A DNA stretch of 64,000 nt from Serpula lacrymans var. lacrymans S7.9 (GCF_000218685.1 NW_006763291.1:3227443-3291442); one strand, 5' to 3'. Shown: positions 30,431 through 43,400, numbered from the stretch's first letter. Numbers and translations: made by a program. The notes: generated by a model not told the origin, from the letters alone.

Positions 30431-31224
30431 CATCAGGAAAAATGGGGGTAGCTATATAGAGCTCTATAGCACTATAAATACTCATAAAGCTGTTATAGTG
30501 GTCAAACCTGTTATAGAACCTCTGCCATCTATAGAGCCTCATATAGCTCTATAAATGCTCTTATAGATGTTGGAAATTGTTGTGTGGCTGATTAAAAAAA
30601 ATTCACACAGACAGAATTTGAACTCTCAACCTGCTAGTCAGCTTTTAGATGACTAAGAAACCTATAACCACACATCACATTTATCCACTACACCATAAGA
30701 GCTTATAAAATATGTTATATAGATGTTATATATTGACCTTTTATGGACTTAGATTTTTTTTAAATCATTGTCACCACTTATATTTGGATAAATCATTATT
30801 CTTATTAATATCAAAGATACAGACTACTATTTCACTAATACAGGCTACATAATTAATTAATACTGTATAATTTATTAGCCCTTTTAAGCACCTTGAACTA
30901 TATTATAACTATGACCTTTACAGCTATATGAGCTATGTAGGCTGCTATAGGCTATAAGAGCACTTATAGTACCTTGCCTATAATAATATACTTGACTCCA
31001 AACACTTCTGGCCTCTTTCCATTATTGAACAAATTTATTAGATTAATCCAGAGTTTGAGGGAATTATAGATACTTCTCCCCTTGGTTAAATTTTTGCCTA
31101 CTACTGTGCTATAAGAGCTATAAGAGCTATGATTGCACTGATAGTACTATAGTTTCTATGAATGCATTTATATATATAGGTGGTAGCTATATAGCGCTAT
31201 ATAGCAAAAGGGTTTTTCCTGATG
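30431..31224. mobile_element. 794-bp inverted-repeat element with TA target duplication
   Basis: The left end reads CATCAGGAAAAA and the right end is its reverse complement, ending TTTTTCCTGATG, each flanked by TA (30429-30430 and 31225-31226). The body is AT-rich and full of short CTATATAG / GAGCTCTATAG palindromes, with no coding frame. A TA duplication fits the Tc1/mariner superfamily, so this is probably a non-autonomous member. A tRNA-derived segment is nested at 30596-30703. Confidence 0.7.
30596..30703 (-). mobile_element. tRNA-derived SINE-like insertion inside the TA element
   Basis: The minus strand reads CTCTTATGGTGTAGTGGATA, with an A-box-like TGGTGTAGTGG, and about 65 nt later AGTTCAAATTC, a B-box-like sequence. 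The spacing and length suggest a class II (long variable arm) tRNA ancestor. The segment then runs to TGTGTGAATTTTTTTT, an A/T-rich tail. It is unrelated to the 196-bp element. Ends are approximate. Confidence 0.5.
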
Positions 31225-32784
31225 TACTACCTTGCTAATTGTAGCACAAGGTAGGTTTAAGAATGACACAATGACAAGGTGACAAGGTTCCCAGTGATAG
31301 CAGGCTCCTGACGCACAAACTGTAGTTCTCAGAAGGACTTTAATTGAAAGGGATGAAAATGACTTTCAAAAGTGATGCGTGACAATGACAGCAGTTAACA
31401 GTGGTAGTAGTGGGAAGTGTTGTAACCACACTGGATCACAAGTAGCAGAGTAGTGAACTTGAGATTTAGAGAAGAAGTCTGGACTGGAGTTCTTGTTGTT
31501 TTTTTACAAGGTAAAATACAGAGGTTTATATAGTAAAAGAAAGGTAGGCTATGCACAGTATAGCTGTGCAAAAAGACTGAGAAAGAACATGAAGGAAGGA
31601 ATGTACACTGACAAATCCTGCATAGATAAGACCATCAAAATAAGGAAAAAAAAAGGATAGAACAATGAATGCTGTGTAAGTAATGTCACAGGTTTGTACA
31701 GCCATAAAATAAAGTCCAATAACAGAAAGAGAGCAAGAAAATTTATGATGTCATAGGAAGATGCAGTAAAAAAAGGGCAAGGCAAAAAAATATCAGTATC
31801 AACATAGTTCCTTTATTGTCAGTCAGGCATTTTAAAAAAATTTGTGTCCATAAAAATGATTCAAAAATCAAAATTAATTGCACTGTAAATGAATATTCTG
31901 CTGAAAAAAAAAACTGGAGCCACTGGTCCACCACCTAGTCCAAATCCGACGGTTCCATGGCCTTACCAATGGACTGGTTGTATTGGACCACCTGGTCAAA
32001 CAAGATAGAGAGGGGAGTAGTTCTAATTTGGAATAAGTGAGTCCCAGGCAGTGTGGGGTAGCTGTAGCTGTAGCAAAGACAATGGACAAAAGATAAATGT
32101 ACCCAAGTGAATGGGACAGCGATGTACATAGTTGACACAAGGGGATGAACCTTCTCCAGCTCAAGAACTACCCACCCACGCTCCAACAAGGCAAGACAAG
32201 TGACTGATGATTTGATAGTATACAATGAAAGATCAATGTCGTGAAGATGGACCTGTTGCCCAATTTGGACCAGCTGCTGGGGCTTTGCTGGTATCAGCAG
32301 TGGCACGTGGTGGTCAACAGACTGGTGATGGAAGCGGATAGAGAGTGGTGACATCAGGTATGGTGGGGGAGCAAGGATGACGAGCAGGAGGAGGGTGGAG
32401 GTGACAAGGAGGTGAACTAGAATGGGGATCCAGAAGCAACCATCAGGTGAGAATAAAAAAGAGAGCAAGGGTCTCATGGTGGGGCTGAGTAAAGAAAAAA
32501 GTAAGGGAGAACTACAAAAGTGAGGGCGCAATGTGTAGCCAGTGCTGATGTGAAAATTTGCCGAAATGCCGAAATGCCGAAAGTACCAAATGGAAAAAAA
32601 AGGTGAGCGTGACTGGATTGCCTAATAGAGGTGGTGCTGATCAGCCACAAGTTTGAAAAAGGCAATATTGATTACTATTCCACATAGCACTGTGCCTGTG
32701 TAGCGCAAAGGCGAGTCTTTTTGAATATTCACTCCATTTTTGACACCTGTCCATCATACCAATCAACTTTGGTGCATGACAGCA
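31225..32784. other. Unassigned repeat-like sequence
   Basis: A 198-codon frame (31935-32531 minus) is leucine/proline-rich with no motif and probably reflects composition. A small CCGAAATG tandem lies near 32562-32580. No gene is supported. Confidence 0.35.
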
Positions 32785-35166
32785 ACCTTCCAAACATCTT
32801 CTTCTTTGATTCGTACATTATTGTACCCCTATCTGAGATTCATCTTTGTTAAGATTTTGGCCCCATCTAACTTGTCTACTAGCTGACTAATCAAGGGCAG
32901 CGGATACGTGTTTTTGACCATGTACTCATTTAAGTAATAATAGTCCCTAATATACACTTCTACCATCCTTTTTAGGAATGAAGAACACTGGGGACATCAT
33001 GGGGCTTTTGGAAGGTCTGATGTAACCCTTCCTAAGCTGTTCATCTATGAAACTTGAAACCTCATCTCTTTCTGGCACAGAGAGAGGAATCATGTGTCCC
33101 TTTCTAGGTTTGAACGTGTCCTTCAAATCTATAACATGGTCCCAAGGCTTAGCCTCTGGGAAGCGCTCTGATTTGTGTTTTGAAAAGACTTTCCAGAAGT
33201 CATGGTACTCTGGAGGTACCAGCCTCTTAATCTCTTCCTCAGGCTTTACCTCATCATTGTCATCATCAATCTTATCCAAAGATCTGAGCTTGGCATAAAC
33301 ATGACCAGTGTTTATCCTTTCATCAAGCTCAGTTTGACAGACGTGACTCGTTTTACCCAAGTTATCACATCCCTGAGGGCAACGTGACAAAGTGACAACC
33401 CCAATCTGCCAGTTGATCTCAGGATTGTGTTTAAATAGCCAGGTCCAGCCTAAGATCAAATTAATCTTCCCTAGTTGGGTAGCTTCGGCAGTGACTTGTT
33501 CTCTGTGTCCTTAGTACTCAACAACAAAAGAACATTTGTGTGTAATGCAGCCACCTGCGTTAAGTGTACCGTCAATGTTATAGATGGGAATAGATACATC
33601 TAATTTACAAGGGGGAGTCCAATTTGCTCCGCCCAGACCTGATCTATGAAAATTCTGTTAGCGCCTGAATCAAGCAGTGCACTGGTTGGGTATACTATGC
33701 CTCGGGCAAGGTTTTCCACACCAACATCTAAACAGATCTCCTTTTGGAATAAATATGTGTGCATCAATGCATGCCTTGGGATCCCTGCAGAAAGCGGCTC
33801 CAAAGAAAAAAAAACCAAAAAGAACATGTTTTTCTACTTTAGTATATTCTATGTTTTTGTTTTTATTTTTACCAGAATCAAGCACCCTAGTGTTTGTCTC
33901 GCTGGGGCCACGCTCCTGAGAAGACACTGGTGCAGCAATAGCATCATAAATGTTACAGTCACAGTTTTGCATATAAGTACATACTTCTGATAACAAGTTG
34001 AGAAATTTATTTACAAATTGGGGAGCCACCCCCTTTCCTTTATTGCTCATGCAACACCCCAGAGCAGGGGCCACCTCGTTGTGGTTTACTTCATTGTTTT
34101 AAGGAGTGAAGGCACTCAAGTGACCTAAGCTCCAAACTCTTTTCCCTGAGCCTTCATCTCAGCAACCTGTTGGTCGTAAAAGAAGGCTTAGATTTTGTCA
34201 TACAAACAACCAGCCAGAGTATCGAGCTGATTGTCCGGCTTCTCTGTTTCTGATTGGCGCTCCTGGCACCCTTGGTTATTTTTTTGTTTGGCGGCCTGCA
34301 CCCTATTTCTGCAATCCCTCCTGGCCACAGTTATAGCAGTTGCCCTTGAATCTGCGCCTCTGTCTGCCTTGGACCATGTCAATATCCATAGGAGCACCCT
34401 GCCCTGGCTGTAGCCCGAAAGGCTTGAACCCATGAGAGTGATTATGATTTTAGTTTGATGACCCAGGGCTCCTCTGGGAATAGTTTATTTTTGGTGGTGG
34501 GCCCGCCACCAAATTGCATTTTGTAGGGCTCCAGAGCTCTACCAATTTTGTAAACCTCCTCTCCTGCCGTGGAGAAAATATTGCTTCGCATATCCTGCAA
34601 ATAGAGTTGTTTGGCAATGGCATGGTTGACATTGCATTCTAGCAACTTTATTGCCTGTTCATTTCCAAGACCCCCTTGGATGGAGAGGGCCAGGAACCGG
34701 GTAATGAAATCATCTGTCCTCATATTTCCTTGTTTGAAGGAACAGATTTGCTGATGTGCCCAGTCACGCTCAGCTTGTGGTTTAAAATACTTTTCAATCT
34801 CTACCTTGAGACCATTCCAGGTGGCCCAGTGATTGGCAGTATAGCACTCCTGGAGTCATATTTGGGTGTATCAACCTGCCACAGGTCCTTTTAGTCAAAA
34901 CATAACAGCACAGCTGCTAACATATCAAAATCATTGGCAAATATGTCCCAGTTTGCCTTGATCCATCATTTGGCAAATCTATCCCAGTCTCCCTTGAAAG
35001 TGCTGGGGTCAGCGACAACCTTGACCTTTTTGTTAAATTTTTGCTTGATGTTTCCAGCGCTCTGACTAGCCTGGAGTTCCTTGAGCTGTGCGGTGAGATT
35101 TGTAATCTTCTCCCACATTTGGTAAAGGATAGCATTCACGTTCACTGTTTGTTCTTGCACCAACAT
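32785..35166 (-). pseudogene. Decayed Gypsy gag-pol of the first family, truncated in RT
   Basis: From the LTR at 35706 inward, the minus strand gives a start of gag (MLVQEQTVNVNAILYQMWEK), FKQGNMRTDDFITRFLALSI, protease ALLDSGANRIFIDQVWAEQI, then the pre-RT and early RT blocks ([28 protein letters not shown]). It breaks off near 32785 before YIDD. Stops and frameshifts are frequent. It is useful as a reference for the intact copy: it keeps the GGGAAAA heptamer (34140-34146) and a glutamate codon at the site of the gag stop. Confidence 0.88.
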
Positions 35167-35705
35167 GGCAACATGTTCTCTTGGTTAAGTAAAAAAAGGC
35201 AACTGGGGGTCCCCACTTGCTATCTGCAGATCAACCTCTTCCCAGCTGAGTAACGGGTTTCAATCCCTGACTACCCACACTATAGTATTTGAAAAGTATA
35301 TAAAAATGTAAATGTAATAAACCCTGGTCCAAACTGTTGTCAGGGGGTGGTCCGCTTGTTAAACTGTCAGCCCTTCTCCAGACTGGCGGAGGCAGGTGCC
35401 CGGCCTAGTCAGAGGAAAGCGAAGGGGAAATTCTGTATGTAGATCTAATCAACAATAGTTCCACACTATTGTTGAGCTAAGGTACTCCCCTTAACACTGG
35501 GGGCCATGTATATCTGATTCTAAACTTTCTAGTACCTCAGAACAAAGAGCTTGCAACAAACTGGGGTACACGCTCGAGTTTCTGCTGGCTAGCAAAATGC
35601 TCAACACCAGTCTGGCTCCCAAGTCTTACTGTTTGAAAGACGTCCACTTAACCCTGTGGTCCGGGTTTGCACAAAGTGCAAGAGAGTAGTAAGAGCAAGT
35701 CCTAA

Positions 35706-36123
35706 TGTACAACCAAGAGTTTGTATACTCCGGTGCACAACTCAGACAAAGCTTTAAAGAAGTGAGGGGAGTGGTTACCCTTTTAGATAGGACCAACTCC
35801 GAGTTTGTTGTGGGTAAACAACAGGAGGATTCGCTGAGGAGTCTTCTTGATCTATTGGGGTATATATACTACTACAGGTTGTTTGTACATGTGTACTATA
35901 CAGTTGATGAAGACAGTGGCTGATGATGTCATGGGGCACAGCCCATGTGACCAGCTCCACTGTGTGAGATACTTGTAGCTAAAAATAAAGAACGGCAGCG
36001 CAGTGCAAGAAGGTGGAGTTTGAACAAAATGGGAAGTGCCGCATGGCACAGTGTGTGAAAACTACAGAAGAAAGTTAAAGAGGAGAATGAAATTTAAAGG
36101 TCCAAAAAGTGTGTATTGTAACA
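35706..36123 (-). repeat. 5' LTR of the decayed Gypsy copy
   Basis: This 418-bp LTR runs from TGTTACAATAC (at 36123) to TTGTACA (at 35706) on the minus strand. The gag remnant follows at 35166, so this is the 5' LTR of the truncated element. Confidence 0.85.
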
Positions 36124-36269
36124 CTTTATGTATATTTTGCCAATGAATCCAAGTATTGTCAAGGGAAACTGTCTTGTAATTTATGCAACCATGCCGCTTA
36201 TTTTCAAAGTGTGAATGTTCTATTTTTCATGCTCAATAACTTCAACTTACAACTAGTTATATTTACAGC

Positions 36270-38440
36270 TACCAGATAGTTTCAAGGACTTTGCAAAAGT
36301 TCACGCAGGTACTAACAAACTCAGCGATGTCTTCTTGACACACTGTCAACGTGAGTTCTTTGATGCTCAATGGGACATACTACTTGATGAGGAGTTCCTA
36401 CATGTATATCAACACAGGATTGTCATCACTTGCTGTGATGGTATTCAACGTTGGTTTTATCCCAGAATTTTTACATATTCAGCAGACTACCCCAAAAAGT
36501 AAGCAACATTGTGTATAGGTACAGTGTGGCCATACTGACCTTTTCTGTAGGATATTGATTGCGAGTATCAAAAACCTAGGCAGTTGCCCATACACACGGT
36601 GTTTGATACTTATGGCCCGCATTCCACATATTGGGGTGGGAGATGATACAATGTGTTGTGTTACTAATGCCCATATAATGCTGAATGAAGGAAGAAGATA
36701 TCAGCTGCCCGTGATCTCATTTACAAGAAAAACTACGCAGTCAACAACCAGAGGATCAAAGAACTTTTGGCAGATAAGTCTATGGTTCCCAATCTGGTAC
36801 ATAGTATAGATTCATTTTCTTGTCATCAATTAACAAGTCACCATATAGAATGCCTTCTTGAACAGGCTTGGTCCACTTGGTTTCAACGTATATCCAATGC
36901 TGGTTGTTGACTTTATGCACGAGGTAGAGCTGGGAGTATGGAAGTCACTCTTCATTCATCTCATGAGGATACTCTCTTCTATCAATGTGGGGCTTTTAGA
37001 TGTTTTGGGTTCACGGTGAGCTTCACTTCAGTGTTCATCTCCTTCAAATAACTCAATGTTACTATTAGCTATGGCCAGGTACCTACTTTCAGTAGAGATA
37101 CCATTTGGCGCTTCACAACCAATTCATCTGAAATGAAAAGAATGGCCACCCACAATTATGAAGATTTGTTGCAGGTAGGTACTTCCAATCCCTACTTCTC
37201 TGACATTCTGACAGAACCATTGTAGTGTGCTATACTGGTCCTTCAATGCTTATTTCCGGAACCACACAATACTCAAATTTTACGTCTATTATTTTGCATG
37301 GCTCAACATGTTACAATACACAATTTTCGGACCTTTAATTTGCATTCTCCTCTTTAACCTTTTTCTGTAGTTTTCACACATTGTGCCATGTGGCACTTTC
37401 CCTTTTTGTTCAAACTCCTCTTTCTTGCGCTGTGCTGCCTTCTTTCTTATTTTAGCTACAAGTATCTCACACAGTGGGGCTGGTCACACGGGCTATGCCC
37501 ATGACATCATCAGCCACTACCTTCATCAACTGTATAGTACACATGTACAAACAACCTGTAGTAGTATATATACCCCAATAGATCAAGGGGACTCCTCAGC
37601 GAGTCCTCCTGTTGTATCCTCACAACTAACTTGTTGAAGCCTAAAGGGTAACCACTTCCTCATCATCATCTCTATAGCTTGTCTGAGTTGTGCGCCAGAG
37701 TAACAAACTCTTGGTCGTTACACAACAACACGGTCTAGCTAAACTTCATTTACATACTGACAACACACTCAGCATATTGGAGCAGGTGACAAAATCCCTT
37801 GGTAAGCAGCTTTGTGACTTCACCATGGAAACTTGCCCTGTATTCCACACATAGGAGCTTCCTTGTGCCACAAAGCTGCCATCTAGTCCCGGGGTTTGCC
37901 GAGGGGGAAATGCATCCTGACAGGGTTGGAATGTCTAAGATGGCCCAAGATGGTGAAGATTGGAAACAATACTATGTTAATAGGTGAGTGTTGGTTCCTC
38001 CAAGTCTGCGTAAAAAAATCTAGCTACTATGCCACAGGTTTGTTGATCGAGATATGACAATGCAATACTACTGGGGTTTAGGCATGGGCCATGTATATGC
38101 TTGTGGAAAATCACTCGCAGCTTCTGAATCTTCTACCAGTATATGTGCTGACATAATGCAAGACACTAGCTCAAGTAGTATCCTGCAAATCTCCCCAGAA
38201 GCAGAACGGCCTGAACAGGCAGAGGAAGATGAGGGCACAGCTCAAGATGATCATTTGTGTCCACATGTTGAAGATGACGATAGTGATGTAGAATTGACAT
38301 TGCAAGACAGAGAAGGCATTAACTTGAGCTCAGACAATGGTTCAGTTTTGGACTGCAGCAATGAAGAAGATACAATGGACAAAGATATGCTATTGATGAT
38401 GGATGACATGTATAGATCAGATGTTGACTACAATGATTAA
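36270..38440 (+). pseudogene. Truncated Plavaka-type transposase fragment, split by a solo LTR
   Basis: The translation reads LPDSFKDFAKVHAGTNKLSD, FLTHCQREFFDAQWDILLDE, GIQRWFYPRIFTYSADYPKK, an intron (about 36500-36551), ILIASIKNLGSCPYTRCLIL, LGFNVYPMLVVDFMHEVELG, FSRDTIWRFTTNSSEMKRM, LQCLFPEPHN and, after the solo LTR (37309-37722), GLAKLHLHTDNTLSILEQVT. These are family phrases of the Plavaka superfamily of fungal DNA transposases. The N-terminal zinc-finger half is missing, and stops follow after 37850. The final frame (38054-38440) is acidic and unrecognised. It is a different subfamily from the copy at 40471-43782. Confidence 0.75.
37309..37722 (+). repeat. Solo Gypsy LTR with target duplication CAACA
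   Basis: This 414-bp LTR (TGTTACAATACAC to GTCGTTACA) is flanked by CAACA on both sides (37304-37308 and 37723-37727). It lies inside the Plavaka pseudogene; removing it and one CAACA rejoins the transposase reading (MAQ...HGLAKL). Confidence 0.9.
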
Positions 38441-38900
38441 TACGACTAGACTATGTACGAGCATCACTATTGCATACCATACTGTGAGACTGTGACTTTG
38501 ACCAACTACTAGTAGCAGACTAAGCCGCATCCAAACTTCATGTTTATAACTAGTATATCTTTTCAGTGTTGTTTCAGCAAGATGGGCCCATGTCTTTGTA
38601 ATATTACCATGGTTTGGCGGGATTAGACAGGTTAGGGATCACTCTGCCTGACCATGAACTGACATGACTATGACATTATTGTGGAGGTGCATCATTTTCA
38701 GCTAATAGTGCGATCTTTGGGTATCGTTGTCCCCAGATAGCCAGATCTTTCTAACTAATTTCCAGATAAATATCAACATTAAACTATGGTAACTTGGCAG
38801 TTGTGACTATTGTAGGTATCTGATTCATCCTTGTAGACGTAGCTGAGATGTTGTCCTGGTAGATCATTTTGGCACTGAATTACCAACTCTGCCTGGTTAT
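38441..38900. other. No gene recognised
   Basis: Sequence between the Plavaka remnant and a solo Copia LTR. Nothing was identified. Confidence 0.4.
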
Positions 38901-39115
38901 TAATAAATCTAAGTGAAACTCAGCCGCTGCCTAAGAGGCTATAGAAACAACTGAGGTATTCCTATACCAAACCCCCTACTACTTATAGTCGGAGCTGCTA
39001 CTCGCTATAGTATAATAAGTCCTAGGAGAACAATGGTGACTCCATGAAGCAGCCATTATGCTCCATGGAGAACAATGGCTGCTTTAGCAGAGACCGGGTT
39101 TATCCGGTTTTGTCA
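38901..39115 (-). repeat. Solo Copia LTR, short form
   Basis: The minus-strand ends are TGACAAAACCGG (39115) and TTTATTA (38901); length is 215 bp, as for LTR3. The flanks GTTAT and CAATG do not match, so no target duplication survives. Confidence 0.8.
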
Positions 39116-39842
39116 CAATGTACTATCACTCTGCTAATATCTGATAATGCTTCATCAATACATACAAGCCACTACCAGGACACAGCATTTTGGCAAATAG
39201 TCATCAACTCCGCCTGGCTATAACAGCTCCTCCCCAATTTTCTGATGTCTATGACTCTTGTACAATCTTACAGTCACACACAGGCGGCACATGTACTTCC
39301 CAAACCTACATCCAACAACATTTCTCAACTAAATGGAACAGACATTCCGAATCACAGGCAAGCAAGTTCTATAATTTGGTAAAGTAAACATTCAAGATAC
39401 TTCTATTTACCACTCATTGCCACAGTAAACCATGTTTCAGAAACTAGCTCTTCATTCTCGTCAAAGCAATTACCATGGTGTTGTGACTTACATCCCGAGA
39501 CAAGTCAACCAGCTATTGTAGTTTAAGACTCGCATTGTTCTTTTGTATTCACTATACTGCAGAATATCATAGTTTTTCTACCCTCGAGAAACCATTGTAG
39601 AAATTATATTACATAAGCAAACTTCGGAGCTTTGCCCGAAGCTTTACTCTGTGATTACAACCAGCCTTTTGTGGCTATCATTGTTTCTCACATGATATTT
39701 ACATATGTTTGTTATATAAGAAGCATGTATTTACGTTGTTACGGTATTCGTTTGCCAAAAGAATCCTTCTCCCACGCCTGTTCCCACGCCCTGAGGGACC
39801 AAATATCCAACAACCATGCTTTTTCTGATTAAGTGGTGAACT
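39116..39842. other. No gene recognised
   Basis: Only short open frames are present (39190-39387, 39632-39832). No motif was found. Confidence 0.4.
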
Positions 39843-40038
39843 TATCACAACACAATGGGATCTGCACCCGTGTACAGTGATTCTGGACCTTCTGGGCATG
39901 CAACCAATCAGTATGCTTTCCAAGTACGCCTTGGTAGCTTAGTTGGTAAAGCACCAGACCATGAAAGCTGGAGTCCCAGGTTCAAGCCCTGGCCAATGCA
40001 TGTTTTCTCATACTATAAACAAATGTCATACTTTGTCA
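39843..40038 (+). mobile_element. 196-bp tRNA-headed non-autonomous element, copy 2
   Basis: It begins TATCACAACAC and ends CTTTGTCA, with flanks GAACT (39838-39842) and GAATT (40039-40043), a 5-bp duplication with one change. Length and ends agree exactly with copy 1 at 20696-20891. The tRNA-like part is 39928-39999 with A and B boxes. The presence of two independent insertions with the same termini fixes the element's boundaries. Confidence 0.8.
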
Positions 40039-40224
40039 GAATTGACCTTCTTGGTCATAATATACCCTATAATGCCTGATACGCCGAGTAAAGGACCTGG
40101 CTCATGCTATCAGGCCAATATTTGCTTTCATTCTGACCAGTGTGACTTCTCTAGTCGACCACATCATCGTGTTCATGCTATTTCCATTGATATGGGCAAT
40201 GATCATGATCACGCTGATCAGCCT

Positions 40225-40249
40225 GCATCAGTAAAGTGTCAAATTTCTT
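40225..40249 (+). repeat. Left terminal inverted repeat of the Plavaka element
   Basis: GCATCAGTAAAGTGTCAAAT begins the repeat. It pairs with the reverse complement of 46772-46796 with two mismatches over 25 bp. Confidence 0.65.
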
Positions 40250-40470
40250 GACGGAACTTGGTCACGCTTTGCTGACTTTCAAGACTATGTTCAAGAAATA
40301 TAAGGAATTAAAGCTCTATCAAGTGAACAAGAAAGCGAGCCAATTCACCTTCAACTTCATTTAGACACGTAGGCTGGTCTAAGTAGAAGCATTCAGACAT
40401 TTTGAGCAAAGTGTTATCCAAGCGTGGTCCAAGTACATGAAGTATAAAATCAAGTTTGACAAGTTATGAA

Positions 40471-43400
40471 TCATCCTTGGCTAAGTCCGAAGGCATGATG
40501 GTCTATATATTTATTAATGTAGAACGTAGGAAATTTATCTAGTGAGTTAGTGAAATCAATGTCAGATGGGATGAACTGATGACCATAATCGCTGAATACA
40601 GGCATGAGATGTGCACTACGAAAGATACAGTCTAAATGAATAATTTCGAGACTGGGTGATCCATCGTCATTTGTATCAGGCTGGACCTTCCACAACCCAG
40701 TGAGTTCATCAGGCTCATCCAGAATATGAGAGAACCACTGTATAAGAGCACATGGATAAGTAGTATTATCATGTGAGAAAGAAAGGAATGCAAAAATGCG
40801 AACGACATCGAGTCCTCGGATTCCTGGAATTGAAGGATCGCGCTCGACAAAAGCACAGTCGTAACAAGCCGCATGCTTTTGCCACAAAGGCGTGGCACGA
40901 ATTGTTTCTTGGCGCATACCACCAATTCCACTGCAGTCGCTTGGTGCATAGAAATATGCGACTGCCGAGTGCGTCGCAACTACCCTCGGATTGAACATGG
41001 GGCATTGGTGCAGGGGTATATTAAAGGCTGAGGGCGCAACATGGTCGTTCATGTGCGCTTGGCTGTAAAGGAAGCGCCGGAGTAACTCAACAAGGCGGGG
41101 TTGGTTGAGCTGCACACTGAGTTTGTGGCAGTTTGTTGAATATTGACGCACTAAAAAGATAGCCATCAGTATAATATACATGTAAATAGCAGTGAAATAA
41201 AATGTACAACGGCGAACCGATGGTTTGACATAGCCAGGTGTCAATGGACCTGGGACCGGCCCACTATCCCCGTTGTTGTTGTCTTCGGTGTTGTGGTGCT
41301 CCACTCTTGTATCCAGAGCTCTTGTAGCCTCCATTGCATCATTGTGATAATTCTTTACATAGTCTAGGATACTGCCTGAAAGCATCCCACGGGCTGTAAA
41401 GTCCACCCTAGAGACCGCAAGTTTGTCGAGCCTCTGGTTAATCAGCAACATCTGACCAAGTGCTTCAAATCTGCTTGACCGGCGCCATGGTTCTTTTACA
41501 GCCGTAATGAGTCATGATTCCGTTATTGACGAACAGAGGCCGTTTGGAGACCCAAACATTTGAATGAGCCATGGATAATGTTGTAGTGAATGCTGTCGTG
41601 GGAGAGAGAACCCTGTTGGTCGGACACCTAGTGTCTCAAAAATGGTGCGGCTGTGGTGGAAATCCTTGACGACATCTTGCACTTTCTGGATGGTGCTGTC
41701 ACTGTGAGTATCGTGCCGTACCAAGTAACAGAAGTCGAGAAAAGCCTGGAATGTGCGTATTATGTCTGGGGGGACATGCCCTTCAATAGCGGGGAGGTAC
41801 ACCTTCATGAGAGCCTTTGAATCGTCGCCGGTCCACTGCTTGAATCCACGGCCTTGAGGAAATCGTTGAAGGCCAGGAAATGAGGGAACTGCTGCAATCT
41901 GTCGGTCAATGTCATCCGAAATCTCGTCAGCCCGCTTCTTGCTGTATGTTAGATGGAGGTAATCCTCTACCCAAGTCACAAGGTGATCCTTAAAAGTACC
42001 TTTGATGACTTGGTGAAGAAGATCAGGAGCCAGAATTTCATGTATGTCGGCACGAGGGAAATCATGTGTGAATGGCTGTTTGAGTGTGGGTTGGTGAACA
42101 AGAAAAAACAGGATTCGTTCGAATGTAAAAGGGTTGGTGTATGAGAAAGAACAAAATTTGTTTGAATGTAAAAGGGTTGGTGTATGATAAAGAACAGGAT
42201 TTGTTCGAATGTAAAAGACTCACTACTATGTCGCTAACAATACCATATTGGTCCCACAAAACCACTGGACTGAGGAAGTTTGCAAGAACCTCTGTGTGAT
42301 CTTCTGAGCGCCGACCACCTTCGCCATCAAGATTGTTAGGCCAGGCAATACAGCTATGAGAATCAGATATTAGTCTGAATAGTACCGTATAAGAAAGCCA
42401 CTTACCGAGGACACCACCCTTGAACTATACATGCAAGAAGAGCCTGCTCCGGATAATCAGCTATGTATGGACCAATACCATAGATAACACGCCTAAAATG
42501 CATGTCAGCGCATCGTAGAACCTCCGGAACTAGCATCCCGGGTTTGAGATATTGAAGAATGCGAGCCAGGGAGGTGTGGAATAACTGTCGGCGAAACTTG
42601 CGAAACTTGACATCATTTGCATACTTCTTCTCAGCTGAAAAGGTGTTAGCTTTAGTATACGCAAAGAAAAAATATTGTTGAATAGAACAAACTCTTTGGA
42701 ATGGCCAGAAAGCCCAGCAATGCAACAGCATTCCTGTGTGCTCGTCGGACATTATTGTGAACGTTTCCAATGGATATATACACTGGATAATATTCATTTT
42801 GGCCTGTCGCAACTGACACTGTGGTCTTATCGCTGCCTAGAATAACGGGCACGAATGATGAGCCATGGGTTGTTGGATCCACGGAGATCTTGTCGGCCTG
42901 CTTCCAGGCCCACTCCCCTGACATGAAGTCTTTATATTCTCGCTCTCCCTTCTTGCTAAACTTCCGGTAAGGCATGAAATTGGTTTCACCACAGAAGTCT
43001 CGATTAGATAGCATGTTTTGAATGATGGCAAGTGAACTCCTAAACCAAACATCAAATTCCTGTTTCATCCACTCTGAGGGGTCTTCTTCGGGAAGCTTGC
43101 CATTATATGAGAGAGAGAAAGACTCCCATGGCATGTCACTGCTGGAAGTTGAGTCAATTACTCGGTACAAGTCGTCCTTGTTTGCAAAAGGGACATCTTC
43201 ATCAGCCAGACCATTTTTGATGAACGAGGCCCTCCACAGATCTACAAGGGCATTAATATCTCCCCCAGACATCTGTACCTTTTTGTAGATGAGTTCCGCC
43301 GTCTCAAACTCAACACGATCCCGGTATGGGGACCAATCATTGGTTGACGGGGTTTCGGGTAGTACAGGTTTTGCTCCAGGAGGTAGAAAGTTCCCGTTTT

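Noticed and set aside
31935..32531. 198-codon minus-strand open frame as a gene
   Set aside because: No motif, no introns, composition biased to leucine and proline, and it lies among transposon remains.
38901..39115. Target duplication around the solo Copia LTR
   Set aside because: The flanks GTTAT and CAATG do not match in any register tried.
39928..39999. Functional tRNA gene in the 196-bp element
   Set aside because: Acceptor, D and T arms fold, but the anticodon arm does not form a normal stem and loop, and an almost identical copy lies inside Copia with target duplications. It is a tRNA-derived mobile unit.
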